From Siphonodentalium dalli (Eukaryota; Mollusca; Scaphopoda; Gadilida; Siphonodentaliidae), in NCBI GenBank assembly GCA_032622095.1, contig CP136062.1:143794351-143858350 (forward strand): DNA of 64,000 nt, in the 5' to 3' direction. Below the pieces are notes generated by a model. That model ran no database searches. It had not been told where the DNA came from and worked only from the letters and a program-made list of their open reading frames with translations. Made by a program: the position numbers and the translations under genes. Every line of letters starts with the position of its first letter. Position 1 is the stretch's first letter. Of this stretch, positions 22,963 to 35,169 are shown piece after piece.

Positions 22963-23880
22963 TCTACTACATATTTTGGGACTTCTGTTTTTCTGTTTGT
23001 CTGTTAGCTTTGGCCGGGAAAACGGCTGGACCGATTGAGCTCAAATTTCCAATCTAAGGTTAAAAAGCCACGGGCAGTGTTTACCACCGTTTTGGAGAAG
23101 CTCCCAGCACTCATTCTCCATTCCCACTGCCGCCGCCTTGGAATCGTGGGGCTTAATCGCGTGATAGTTAATGCGCGCTGTTCGTTGATTGCCTATTGTG
23201 AGCGGCCAGTAAGCGCTGTTCGTTGATTGGTTATTGTGTTGTATGCGAGGTGTCGAGCGGTCAGTAATTATCCAGGTGTGGGTGTCGAGTCGAGATTGAT
23301 GTGTTTGCCCAATCGGTGCGCTCAACTCGGGATGGGCAATACTTGAAACGGGTACCAGCAAATGTCCTTGGGCGATATTTCGGACATCAGCAGCAACGTG
23401 AAATTTGTTATGTATGGTCAACTCGGGAAGTGGAATATTTTTGTCGGGTCAGTTTGTCCACCCGACGTGACCTTGACCTTGAAACCTGTACCCGCAAATG
23501 ATATTTCGGGCATCAGCATGTTGTTGGCGTGCCTGTACGGGGTTACCTTGAAAAACAAAAATTAATGGATCGACCAAAGCCATGGGACGAATCCGGCCAG
23601 TTGCAGTCTGATTTTACACACGTTGTTGGTGTCATTTGATGAATTTTTCTTAATAACATTTGCCACTAATTCTACTGCTCTCTACACAAGGTCAAATCGG
23701 GTAAAACCTGACTGATTTCGACGGGTACTTTTGTCGGGTACTTTTGTCGGGGAGTGTTTTGGAAGGCGTCAAATCGTCACCTCGACCTGACCTTCAAAAT
23801 GGTCAATTCAAGGTCAAATCGCGCAATTCGCCGAAAAGCACAGGGGAAACAGCCCGGACGAAGTCGGGTCCACCAGCTAG
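22963..23880 (+). mobile_element. Helitron-like chimera: A-type 5' end, B-type 3' end
   Basis: It starts TCTACTACATATTTTGGGAC and ends CCCGGACGAAGTCGGG plus CTAG at 23877-23880. The first two thirds match A copies and the last 200 bp match B copies. Confidence 0.72.
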
Positions 23881-23916
23881 TATATATATATGTGTGGGTG
23901 TGTGTGTGAGGGTGAG

Positions 23917-23953
<37 letters not shown>

Positions 23954-24900
23954 TTGTCTTCTATAGACTCGAAAACGGCTGGGGCGATTAAGCTCAATCT
24001 TCCTATATAATGGTTAAATATCACGGGAAATGTCATCGAATCATTTGCGAGCCCATGCGACGACTCATTCACCCCTTATCCACCCCATGTCACCGCCAAT
24101 GGCAGGAGTGCTAAATTGCCTTATACAAAACGCTCTTTATGTTTCCCATATTCGGCTTGGTTAACCGATTAACGCTCTTTATTATTGCCTTCGGTTTTCG
24201 CATTACGGCTTTTGTTTACGTTATTATGCGGAGTGTTTTATTGGAAATCTTAAGATACGGGAACAATACTTTTGAGTGTATTTCATCGACCGTCTTATGG
24301 TTTCGTTTTCGATTGCATTACGGCTTCTGTTTACGTTATTATGCGGAGAGATTTATTGGAAGTCATAAGATACGGGAACAATACTTTTGAGTTCATTTTA
24401 TCGACAGTCTTATGATTCCGTTTTCGACGAAAAGCATTCTGTAAATTAGAGGCAATTGGATCAGATGCAGTTGATTCTATCTATGATTTGAAATTCTCCG
24501 CATTCTGAAATGAAAATTTATATTGATTCTGCCATTCGCGAATAGCTAGACTGCCATTCGTTCGAGTGAATAACTCATACAGCCAACATTATTCTGCAAT
24601 TCTGCGCATTCTGTTTAATATTGTGTCTCCGTCCTTGGCAGGGAGTGTTGTGTGATTATTATGTCTGTCATTCCAAGGAGCGGGGAACATTTTCATCGGG
24701 TCAGGTTTCCGCCCGATGTACCGTAAATCATACCTCTTTTAGGGACGGGTACCATTATTTCTCTTGATTAAAAAAGCAGAATTGACTCATTGAAAAAAAT
24801 AAAATTAAAAAAAATAAATAAAAAACATTAAATAAAATTACATTTTTTTTTAAATGTCATGTTTCTGACGATTGCCGCCAGTGTCGGGCTATCATGCTAG
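23881..24900 (+). mobile_element. Helitron-like element, A-type
   Basis: It begins in a TA/GT microsatellite rather than the usual TCTACTATATATTTTG. It carries CTCGAAAACGGCTGG and ACGCTCTTTAT words and ends with a GCCGCCAGTG-type hairpin and CTAG at 24897-24900. Confidence 0.65.
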
Positions 24901-25084
24901 TCTACTATATATTTTGAGACTTCCGTATATATATGTATGTATAGAATCTAAAACGTCTGCACCGATCGAGATCAAACTTCCCATCTAAGTGTAAAAACCC
25001 ACGGGAATGGTCGTCGCGGCGTTTTGGAGAAGCTCCCACATGAGCGTGTTGACGATTTGCGCCAGTGTCGGGCTAACCTGCTAG
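24901..25084 (+). mobile_element. Helitron-like element, A-type, 184-bp deletion derivative
   Basis: It has a complete 5' end (TCTACTATATATTTTGAG) and 3' end (CTAG at 25081-25084), with most of the middle missing. It is directly abutted by copies on both sides. Confidence 0.75.
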
Positions 25085-25107
25085 TCTACTATATATTTTG
25101 AGAACTC

Positions 25108-25190
<83 letters not shown>

Positions 25191-26013
25191 ATATATATAT
25201 ATGTGGGTACTTCATAGAATCGAAAACGGCTGCGCGGATCGAGCTCAAATTTCGTATATAAGGGTAAAAACCCACGGGGATCGTCCACGTCGCATATTGG
25301 ACAAGCTCAGAGCACCGATTCTCCCTTCCCAGTCACAAAAAATGGCACCGTGGGGGTTAACACACCAACGCTCCTTTTATCTTCCATGTTGGGAGATTTA
25401 ACCGGTTAACGCTCTTTATAGTCATCGACGTTGCTGCTAAACGATCACCCCATGCGTACGAAATCCGGATGCAAAACGCGAAATGCATTTATCTCGATTA
25501 AAAAGGCAGAATTGATCTAAGAGGCGTAACTCTACATTTGTTATTAGTTTTCGCTATCGATTCACGATCGATCCAAGAGGCGTAACTCTACATTTGTTAT
25601 ATATGTATGACGGGAACTACATAGCCGTGATTTGTTGGCGAGAAAATGGCTCCCAAGCCGTGAATGCCAACAACAATGACTCTTTTAGGGACGGGTAGCA
25701 TTAGTTAATATGGCCGTGAATGCCAACAACAACGACATAATGCCAACAACAACGACTCTTTTTGGGACGGGTACCATTAGTTAATATAACCGTGAATGCC
25801 AACAACAACGACATATGCTATTTTCTCTTTTTCTCATTGTGAGAATATTCCGGTGCCCCCCAAGCCGTGAATGCCAACAACAACGACATTGTTGGCACAC
25901 CTCTTTTAGGGATGGGTATCATAATTTCTCTTGATTAAAAAGGCTCAATTAACTCATTGAAAAGCAAAACAATGTTTCGGACAAACGCCGCCAGTGGCGG
26001 GCTAACATGTTAG
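25085..26013 (+). mobile_element. Helitron-like element, A-type
   Basis: It starts TCTACTATATATTTTGAG followed by a 100-bp TA tract. The middle has several GTGAATGCCAACAACAACGA repeats (25660-25890). It ends CGCCAGTGGCG and TTAG (mutated CTAG) at 26010-26013. Confidence 0.72.
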
Positions 26014-27719
26014 TCTATCTATACTATATATTTTAAGAACTCCGTATATATATATATGTGTGTGTGTGTGTACTTCATAGAATCCAAAACGCGTGTACAG
26101 ATTGAGCTCAAATTTCGTATGTAAGTGTAAAATCCCACCGACACCGCCGTGGTCGAGTTTTGGAGAAGCTCAGAGCACCCTTTATCCACTCCCAAATCAC
26201 CGCAAAGGCACGGCGGGGGTTAATCAAGTGATTATTTAATGAGCGTTTGTTTTTGACGCATCGCTATAAAGAGCGTCTGTTTCCCATTCAACGTTATTAG
26301 CATCTGCAGAGTTATACGGGAAAATTGAGTGCATTTCCTATGCGGGGAGATTTATTGGATGCCATACTCTTACAACATCATTGTTATAGTATGTATGACA
26401 CTTAGGTCAGGGCTTAGTGGGGGTAGTTATAGGCATAATGCTTCTCAGAAATCCCGGTTACAAACCAACACTCACAATTTCGTATCGAAATCGGCACGTC
26501 GGGGTTAATAGCGTTGATATATAAAGAGCGTTAGTTTTCCGCAGTGTCTATATAAAGAGCGTCGTTTTCGCTATCTACTTATCTGTATGACGGGCAATTC
26601 AATGCAATGTTATCGCTCGAAATATTATGCAGAGAGAGAAGCGTTTGTTATCAATGCAATACCGGATTCGACATCAAGCGTGAACGTTATCGCTCGAAAT
26701 AGCTCGAAATATTATGCAGAGAGATTGCCTGTCGTTCCTAGGAACGGTGGACATGTTTACAATTCAACAAAACGTTACGGGATTCAACAAAACGTTATCG
26801 CTCGAAATGTTTAGGACGGGTACCATGAATTAACTCATTGAAAGTCGTTCCTAGGAAGGGGGATTTCATTGACCCGCTCGAAATATTATGCAGAGAGATT
26901 TCAAGACGGGATTCAACAAAACTTTATCGATCGAAATGTTTAGGACGGGTACCATGAATTAACTGATTGAAAGTCGTTCCTAGGAAGGGGGATTCATCGG
27001 ATTTTTCCGCCAGAAAGAAAAAAAATTTAACAATAAAAAAAACAATTAAATTATAAAAAACAATTAAATATAAAAAAATTTAAAAAATACATAAATTAAA
27101 TTTTAAAAACATTAAATTAATATTAAAATTTAAAAAATATATAAATACAAACAAACAGAATTGATCTAAGAGCTCGAAATATTATGCAGAGGGATTTCAC
27201 GACGGGATTAATTGACTGTCCGCTCTGAAGTTTAGGACGGGGAGGACGGGTACCATGAATTAACTCATTGAACAACAAAGAATGCGTTATCTCGGAAACG
27301 GGTGGAGCTATCGACTTGAAATTTGCTATGTGAATGTACCTTGCCCCGGATGCGCAGACGAGATCTCGGAAACGGGTAGAGCTATCGACTTGAAATTTGG
27401 TATGTGAATGTATCTTGCCCCGGGTAAGAATTTTATCGGTTCGCCGAGCCCGTGCGACGCCCGTGCAGCGCGTGCGCAGACGAGATATCGGAAACGGGTG
27501 GAGCTATCGACTTGAAATTTGCTATGTGAATGTATCTTGCCCCGGATACGAATTTTATCGGGTCGCCGAGCCCGTGCGACGCAAGCTTCGCGCATGCGCA
27601 GACCAGATCTCGGAAACGGGTAGAGCTATCGACTTGAAAATTGGTTAAATTAAAAATATGTCATGTTTCTGAAACAAAGCCATGAGACGAATGCCGCCAG
27701 TGGCGGGCTAACCTGCTAG
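26014..27719 (+). mobile_element. Helitron-like composite, A-type ends with a C-type insert
   Basis: The 5' end is TCTATCTATACTATATATTT and the 3' end is CGCCAGTGGCG plus CTAG at 27716-27719. Inside, AAATATTATGCAGAGAGA and GGACGGGTACCATGAATTAA recur, and 27280-27650 holds three C-type units in plus orientation. Confidence 0.65.
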
Positions 27720-28648
27720 TCTACTATATATTTTGAGACTTCGTATATATATATGTGTGTATATACTCTATAGAATCGAAAACGGCTGGATCGAATGAGT
27801 CCAAACTTCCTATATAAGGATAAAAAAAACAAGAACAGTGCGATGGTTGCGTTTTGGACAAGCACTCAGCACTCATTCTCCACTCCCAATCACCGCCATC
27901 TGCACTGCGGGGTTATGGCAGTCACGCTCTTTATATTGACCATATTTGGCTTTGTTAACCGAATAACGCTCTTTATTGTCATCGGCGTTGCTAAACGGTC
28001 ACATATGTGTACGAAACTACGGTTGGAAAACGCACCTGAACGGCGGTATGCATTTATATTGATTAAAAAGGCAGAATTAACTCATTGGAAAGCAAAAAAT
28101 GCGTGTTGTGTGATTCTTCTGTGTGTCGTTCCTAGGAATGGGGAAAATTTTCACCGGGTCAGTTTTTCCGCCCGATGTACCTTAAATCATACCTCTTTTA
28201 GGGACGGGTACCATAATTTCACATGATTAAAAAGGAAGAATTAACTCATTGAAAAACAAAAAAATGCGTGTTGTGTGATTCTTATTTCTGTCGTTCATAG
28301 GAAGGGGGAGATTTTCATCGAGCCAGTTTTTCCGCCCGATGTACCGTGAATCATATCTCTTTTAGGGACGGGTAACATCATTTCTCTTGATTAAGAAGGC
28401 AGAATTAACTCATTGAAAAAAAAAATTAAATTAAAAAATCTAAAAAGCATAATTAACTCATTGAAAAAAAAAATAATTAAAAAATCAATTTAAAAATCAA
28501 TTTAAAAAATTTTAAATTGAAAAAATAAGAAAATAAAAAAAATAATTTATTAAAAAAAAACATATTAAATTAAATTCAATTTAAACAAAATAATTTTAAA
28601 AATGTCATGTTTCTGACCAACCACGCCAGTGGCGGGCTAACCTGCTAG
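27720..28648 (+). mobile_element. Helitron-like element, A-type
   Basis: It starts TCTACTATATATTTTGAG and ends CGCCAGTGGCG plus CTAG at 28645-28648. Internal units contain GTCGTTCCTAGGAA-like and CTTTTAGGGACGGGTA words, with an A-rich stretch 28400-28590. Confidence 0.75.
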
Positions 28649-29203
28649 TCTACTATATATTTTGACAACTACGTGTATATGTATATAAAATATGTGTTTA
28701 TCCTCTATAGACTCGAAAACGACTGGACCGATTGGGCTCAAACTTCCAATCTAAGGGTAAACAGTCACGGGAAATGTCCTCGGATCATTCGCGAGCCCGT
28801 GCGACGACTCCTTCACTCATTATCAACTCCCCAGGCATCGTCATTGGCCGGGAGTGCTTAACACAATAACGCTAAACTTATAACTAAATATATAACTAAA
28901 TATAATAACTAATATATAACTAAATTTTATACCTAGGGCTACTTTTGTCCGAGGAGTGTTTTGTGCGGGTCGAATCGTGACCCCGACCTGACCTATACAT
29001 TCAAAAGGTCAATTCAAGGTCAAATCGGGTAAAACCTGACGAATTTCGACGGGTATTTTTGTGGGATACTTTCGTCAGGGGAGTGTTTTGGACGGGTCAA
29101 ATCGTGACCCCAAACTGACCTTGATCTTCAATTCAAGGTCAAATCGCGCAATTCGCAGAAAAGCAGAGGGGAACAGCCCGACGAAGTCGGGTCCACCAGC
29201 TAG
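28649..29203 (+). mobile_element. Helitron-like chimera: A-type 5', B-type 3'
   Basis: It starts TCTACTATATATTTTGAC. From about 28930 it is B-type, with TCAAGGTCAAATC units, ending CCCGACGAAGTCGGG and CTAG at 29200-29203. Confidence 0.74.
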
Positions 29204-29235
29204 TCTACTATATATTTTGAGACTAAGGGTAAAAG
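29204..29235 (+). mobile_element. Helitron-like 5' end stub
   Basis: TCTACTATATATTTTGAG then breaks off. A 14-bp hairpin (GGTATTAGAATCGA near 29238 and its inverse near 29297) follows at once. Confidence 0.55.
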
Positions 29236-29382
29236 CGGTATTAGAATCGAGCTCCTCATTTTAATAATCATTATGACCTGACTTCGATTCTAATACTGAG
29301 CGGTGATTGGCTGTTTCTACTATGTACGAAAGTACGGTCGCAAACCGCACCGGAACAGCGGAATGTAATGTACAAATAAATT

Positions 29383-29562
29383 TTCACAAAACTCCATTTA
29401 AATGCCGAAATAAGTAGAATGGTCTTGTCCTATGGTATCTATCTAATATATTTAACCCATTCGGGTTGGTCATATAGTTAATAATGTATTATGAAGACTT
29501 TGACTGATTTTAAAATATATAGGTGTGAATTACATTATTTAGGGCAATCACCCCTTAAATGG
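29383..29562 (+). repeat. Direct repeat, copy 1
   Basis: About 180 bp (from CACAAAACTCCATTTAAATG to GGGCAATCACCCCTTAA) recurs with few changes at 30675-30853, same orientation. Confidence 0.75.
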
Positions 29563-29721
29563 GCGCCTATACTGAGATTATGTCATGCACATTGCGAATA
29601 AAAGGCTCACACTAATGTATTTGATGCCTGATTCATACTTAATGTACCGGTATGATATACATATTTTTCATAGAATTCCACACCTCAATTGCGAAATTAC
29701 CACATGATCATCATGAATTTA

Positions 29722-31425
29722 TATAAGGATTAACTGTCATGTGGACTGTTTTTTATGGAGACGTAACCGTGAGGTAAGTGGTTATAACTTGTGTAAAACC
29801 CAAAGAGGGTTATACATACAAGTTATGACCACTTACCTCACGGTTACTTCTCCATAAAAACAGTCCACATGACAGTTAATCCTTATATTTATATACATTT
29901 AGCGAAAAAGCCACTTTTGTAAAAGTATTTTAATAGAAAAGTGTCTCGTGACAAAACCAGCCCAAAATATCCCATAGCGCCATTGGCAGAAATTAACAGG
30001 AACAACGAGGCTCTTTATATTGAAACCTGATTTATTAAGTCAATCTACGCGAGTCCAAATGCGCCCAAAACATTACGCGTCCTTCTTTCCGAAATCGATG
30101 ACGCGTCGATGTAATTATGGGGTTGCAGTTATGACTCTTGCGCGTTCACCGAGAAATAATTGCAACTAGTCACGTGGGCGCCGACCAATCGAAATGCTGG
30201 ATTTAGTGATAATCACACTTAGTATGTAAATATATACTTATAAGAGTCAGTCCTTTTGTGGATTATCCAATCTATGTATTATAAAGTAAGCTTTTGGATT
30301 GACGTGGTACATCACTGATTTATTTCGCTCAAAAGAAATATAACAAGGATGTGTTGGTGTCGCTGCTTCAGATACACGTGTATGATTGCTAGACCTGCCT
30401 TCCACAGAAAGTCACGTGTGTAATCTTCGTGACAGCGATCGACTTCGTGTTCGTAAAAATGGCGACCCTCGAAAGCCATTAGAGTACCAATACTGCCGAA
30501 AAAAACTTATAATCATTGTGCATCCCCCAATCTTGGGATCATATTACAGACCATGTCTGGGTTAGACCAGATATATATCCTTATTACCTCCAAGTATAGG
30601 AGAGATCGACATACATGACATAATTACAGTTGGATTAAAGTGGGCTCCCCTGGTCAGTGTGGTGGGCCAAATTGTCACAAAACTCCATTCAAATGCCGAA
30701 ATAAGTATAAAATGGTCTTGCCCTATGATATCTATCTAATATATTTAACCCATTCGGGTTGGTAAAATAGTCAATAATGTATTATGAAGACTTTGACTGT
30801 TTTAAAAATATATAGGTGTAAATTACATAATTTAAGGCAATCAACCCTTAATTGATAGAAGCCTTTCCGGACAGGGGTCTTCAGTTCATATCTATTATTT
30901 TATACCCACGCAACTATTTAAAATTTGTTATTTAAAGAAATAATCCATCATTAAGTTGCTGAACAGGAAATATTTAACAGTTTATAAAACAATCAATATC
31001 ACTTCATCCTAGAAATTGTGCTCCGCTCCACGAAGATATAGTTCCATATTTCCTCGTGACCTAGTTTGAAAAACCAATAAAAATAAAAACACAATGGACA
31101 AATTCCCAGCCGATCAGCCAGGTAAATGTGTATTGTTTTCAATACCGCACAAAGACACTCTCAGAAATATTTGCAATTCTGTAAATTTTGCTGTGGAGAT
31201 TTGCATGCTTTTCGATTTAAATACATTTTTAAAAAGTGGCTTTTTTGCTAAATGTATATAAATATAAGGATTAACTGTCAAGTGGACTGTTTTTATGGAG
31301 ATGTAACCGTGAGGTAAATGGTCATAACTTGTATGTAAAACCCTTCGGTTTTTACACAAGTTATGACCACTTACCTCGCGGTTACATCTCCATAAAAACA
31401 GTCCACATGACAGTTAATCCTTATA
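29722..31425. mobile_element. Element with a long palindrome at each end (foldback-like)
   Basis: Palindromes of about 165 bp lie at 29722-29887 and 31263-31425. Each begins TATAAGGATTAACTGTCA and closes on its inverse around a short centre. The inner flanks also match in inverted sense (ACATTTAGCGAAAAAGCCAC near 29898; its inverse near 31230). The element thus has two nested levels of inversion. No transposase seen. The outer limits are uncertain because the arms are symmetric. Confidence 0.65.
30675..30853 (+). repeat. Direct repeat, copy 2
   Basis: Partner of 29383-29562. It lies inside the two-palindrome element while copy 1 lies just outside it. Confidence 0.75.
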
Positions 31426-31474
31426 TTTAATCTTGTTATGGTATTTAGATATCTACGGATTATAAATCACTTAC

Positions 31475-31548
31475 ACCTGCACCAACCCAGACGAAATGGC
31501 CACCGTGTCTGTACAACCCTATCCAGTAAACACCACCCCCGATACGAC
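31475..31548 (-). CDS. C-type lectin exon, CTLD core (WIGL)
   Basis: This 74-bp minus-strand exon lies between gtgttctctattgcag and the strong donor gtaagt. Its first two bases complete a Gly codon with the last base of the preceding exon. The 24 codons include VYWIGLYRHGGHFVW, the CTLD core strand with the WIGL motif and the following G-x-F-x-W strand. An alternative donor three codon positions earlier (gtgtaa) would break the frame with exon 3, while gtaagt leaves phase 0 as needed. The exon is only about 50 bp from the end of a palindromic repeat element and about 250 bp from a LINE fragment, so it is a small coding island. It was too short to stand out by length alone; recognition rests on splice signals and motif. 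Confidence 0.87.
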
Positions 31549-31804
31549 CTGCAATAGAGAACACGTGCATGAGAAGTCTTAATATCCCAATATGTCGAAG
31601 GGAATACTTAGTATTGACATGATGGTTAGATCACGTGGATTTGTCGTTAACAAAAATGGCAAAACAGAAAGAAAATAAAATAGAGATGAGATTGACAATT
31701 TAACACACGCATCTACCATGAAATAATATTAAGATGGGGGGGGGGGGCGGGGTATCAGAACCGAGTACCGATATGTCCTCAATTATAGCGGTCATAATTA
31801 ACCA

Positions 31805-32300
31805 TTAATCATCATCATCCTCATACGGAACAAGTCTTGCGACTTTTCGTCCCAATAACATTATTTGCAATATTTGTTTACAAATATATATTTTATAGAA
31901 GAATGAGTCTATGTATATTTTGATTTGATCGAGGGTTGGAGCCTCAACAGCGAAGTTTGGCAGAGAGTTCCAGCCATTGACCACCCTCTTCGTGAAGAAA
32001 TATTTTCCTATGTCTTTGTTAACAGTACGCATCTGCAGCTTTTTACTATGTCCTTTTGTTCTTACTAATGCATTTCTTTCTTCTAATATATCACAGGCAT
32101 TGATATTATAATTACAATTCAACAGTTTATATACCTCGATTAGATCCCCTCTAAATCTTCGATAAGACAAAAGATTGAGTCTTATCATTCGGTCTCGGTA
32201 GCACAGTTTTGATTTGGGAAACTAGGTTCGTTGCTTTGGTCTTTGTATTTTCTCTAACACGATGTTTTGATATTTGTGATGCGGGTTACACACAGAGTTA
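31805..32300 (-). pseudogene. LINE ORF2 C-terminus (CR1/L2-like), 5'-truncated
   Basis: The minus strand encodes MIRLNLLSYRRFRGDLIEVY, then RTKGHSKKLQMR, KYFFTKRVVNGWNSLP and a stop after DDDD, with (ATG)n at the 3' end. An upstream frame shows LEKIQRPKQ. This is the conserved tail after the RT domain in CR1/L2-type LINEs. It is 127 codons open, lacks RT and endonuclease, and is an ordinary 5'-truncated insertion. It lies in the lectin intron 1, same strand as the gene, about 250 bp from exon 2. Confidence 0.82.
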
Positions 32301-32819
32301 CGTTATTCGATGATAGGTTTGACCATGCTTTATGTAGAGCGATCGGAAAGTGTCCCGCGCGCGATGTCCACGTTTGTGAAAGTTCTATTGACTATGGCGA
32401 TGATTTGAGAAGCTTTATTGCAGATATAATTAACGTGTATATCGAGTTTGAGTTTTTCGTCTACAATTTCTTCCGATTACACTCAAAACTTTAAGATAAA
32501 TAATTGAAAAGTCACACCGATTTTCAGGTTCCTTTCTGTTTGTACTATTATATATCTCTGGCATGTTTTATATGTGCGAACTATCTTTATTTACCCGGTT
32601 ATAATAATATATAATTAAAACTACTTTCTTTTTCGTTTAAGTGCGTGCATATGATTGGTCAAGGCCGTTTGATACGCTTGGTAGCGACAATCTATATCAG
32701 CCGAGGTAAATTTCGTTTCCTGCATCACAACATGTACACGCAGTGATATTTTAACAAGAAAACTAAGATGCATGCATCAGATCGCCCGTGAACTATTTAT
32801 CATATAATTCTTGTAGCTA
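32301..32819. other. Intron 1, no feature recognised
   Basis: AT-rich, no supported frame. Confidence 0.4.
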
Positions 32820-33204
32820 TCGATTATACATTTTGGAATATCTGTCTGTACGTATGTGTGTATGAATGCATGTATGTATGTGTGTTATAGACTCGCACAC
32901 TGCTCGACCGATCCGACTCGGATTTGGTATTTAACGTGTCAACCTGACCTCGCTCATAGGCATGTTTCTGGACCTTGCCCGACCCGACTAAAATTTGTGT
33001 GTAGGACTACTTCGATCCCGGGAGCGATATGGACGGGTCCAATTTCACGTGCGACTATGTCATCGAACGTGCTGATATAGGCATGTTTCTGGACCAATTG
33101 AAAAATAGTTTGTCCAGATGCTGTATATACCGGGTACTGCCCAGATGAAGGCGATCACAAAGAAATCCCTAAATAGCCCGAACGAAGTCGAGTACATCAG
33201 CTAG
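32820..33204 (+). mobile_element. Helitron-like element, B-like short copy
   Basis: It starts TCGATTATACATTTTGG after an A and ends GCCCGAACGAAGTCGAG plus CTAG at 33201-33204 before a T, consistent with insertion between A and T. The inside differs from other B copies (GCATGTTTCTGGACC units). Confidence 0.7.
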
Positions 33205-33228
33205 TCTCCTATATATTTTGAGACTTCC

Positions 33229-33290
<62 letters not shown>

Positions 33291-33930
33291 ATGTGGGTAC
33301 TTCATAGAATCTAAAATCGAGGTCAAATTTCGTAAATAAGGGTAAAAACCCACGGGGATCGTCCACGTCGCATTTTGGACAAGCTCTGAGCACCCATTCT
33401 CCACTCCCAATCATCAAAATCACCGCAAACGGCACGACGGTGGTTAATCGCGTTGATAGTTAAAGAGCTTTCCTATCCGCAGTGTAGTCGATAAAGAGCG
33501 TATATGCGTAATGTGATTCTTACGTCTGTACACGGGCGTCAGCGTCGGCGAGCGTGTTGTGTGATTATTACGTACCTGGTATCCAGACATGAGCGTGTTG
33601 TGTGATTCTTACATACTTAGGGCTTCGTAGGAACTGGGATCGGGTCAGTTTTTCCGTCCTAGGTGATCTTCACCTTGAAACGGGTACCCACAAATGATAT
33701 ATATATATATGTATGTGTTCTTTATAGACTCGAACCGATTGAGCTCAAACTTGCTACCTACGGGAAGTGTCATGGGCGGGTTAAATTGTGACCCCGACCT
33801 GACCTTGACATTCAAAATGATCAATTCAAGGTCAAATCGGGTAAAACTGGCGGATTTCGACGAATTGAAAAAAAGATTTTTCGAACAAAGCCATGGGACG
33901 AATGCCGCCAGTGGCGGGCTAACCTGCTAG
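33205..33930 (+). mobile_element. Helitron-like element, A-type
   Basis: It starts TCTCCTATATATTTTGAG with a TA tract and ends CGCCAGTGGCG plus CTAG at 33927-33930. Near 33780-33860 a B-type TCAAGGTCAAATCGGG unit is embedded. Confidence 0.74.
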
Positions 33931-33954
33931 TCTACTATATAATTTGATAACTTC

Positions 33955-33985
<31 letters not shown>

Positions 33986-34919
33986 AGGGTGTGTGTGAGG
34001 GTGTGTGTGTGTGTGAGGATGTGTGTGAGGGTGTGTGTGTGTGTGTGTGTGGGTACTTCATAGAATCGAAAACGGCTGGACTAAGGGTAAAAACCCACGG
34101 GAATGGTCAACGTCGCGTTTTGGACAAGCTCTGATCACTCATTCTCCACTCCAAATCATCAAAATCACCGCAAACGGCACATTGGGGGTTAAGGCAGGCA
34201 CGATCTTTATATTGACCATATTTGGAGTTGTTAACAGATTAATGCTCTTTGTTGTCATCGGCGTTGCTAAACGCTCGCATGTGCCTACGAAACTACGGAC
34301 GAAAACGCGAAATGCATTTATCTTGATTAAAAAGGCAGAATTAACTCATCGGAAAACGAAACATGCGTGTTATGTGATTCTTATGTCTGTCGTTCCTAGG
34401 AACGGGGGAAATTTTCAATCATACATCTTTTAGGAACGGGTACTGCGTGTTGAGTGAAAAAAAATGCGTGTTGTGTGATTCTTATGTCTGTCGTTCCTAG
34501 GAACGGGGGAATTTTTCATCGGGTCAGTTTTTCCGCCCGATGTACCTTAAATCATACCTCTTTTAGGAACAGGTACTTCGTGTTGTGTGGTTCTTATGTC
34601 TTCTTCACCTTGAAACGGGTACCCACAAATTATATATATGTGTGGGTGTCCTTTATAGACTCGAACCGGGAAGTGTCATGGACGGGTTAAATTGTGACCC
34701 CGACCTGACCTTGACCTTGAAAATGATCAATTCAAGGTCAAACTCGGGAAAAATGCACAATTAACTCATGTTATAAACAAAAAATTAATATTAACTCATT
34801 GAAAAACAAAAAATTAAATTAAAAAATTAATTATAAAAATTAACTAAACAAAATAATTAAAAAATTAAAAAATTGTCATGTTTCTGACGAACGCCGCCAG
34901 TGGCGGGCTAACCTGCTAG
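33931..34919 (+). mobile_element. Helitron-like element, A-type
   Basis: It starts TCTACTATATAATTTG followed by a 90-bp GT tract. Units with GTCGTTCCTAGGAACGGGGG repeat inside. It ends CGCCAGTGGCG plus CTAG at 34916-34919, the last of a three-copy tandem. Confidence 0.75.
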
Positions 34920-35169
34920 TATTATCTATTTCTAGATTTAGTTACTAACTTTATACCTGTATATTGTACAAAGAAATGTTTGACAAATGTATCTATATCA
35001 ATATTACCATAAGGGTCATTAAAAATTAGATACGACGAAACAAAATTTTGGAGGGGGCATGTGATTGTGAGGAACAATAGGATCGTAGGTAAAGTTAATT
35101 CATGGACGCTTGTTAATTTTCATTGGACTACATGTATCAGGTAAATTTTTATATTTCAAATGATAACAG

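Noticed and set aside
34035-34433. 132-codon plus frame
   Set aside because: Begins in a GT microsatellite and follows A-type Helitron-like repeat sequence.
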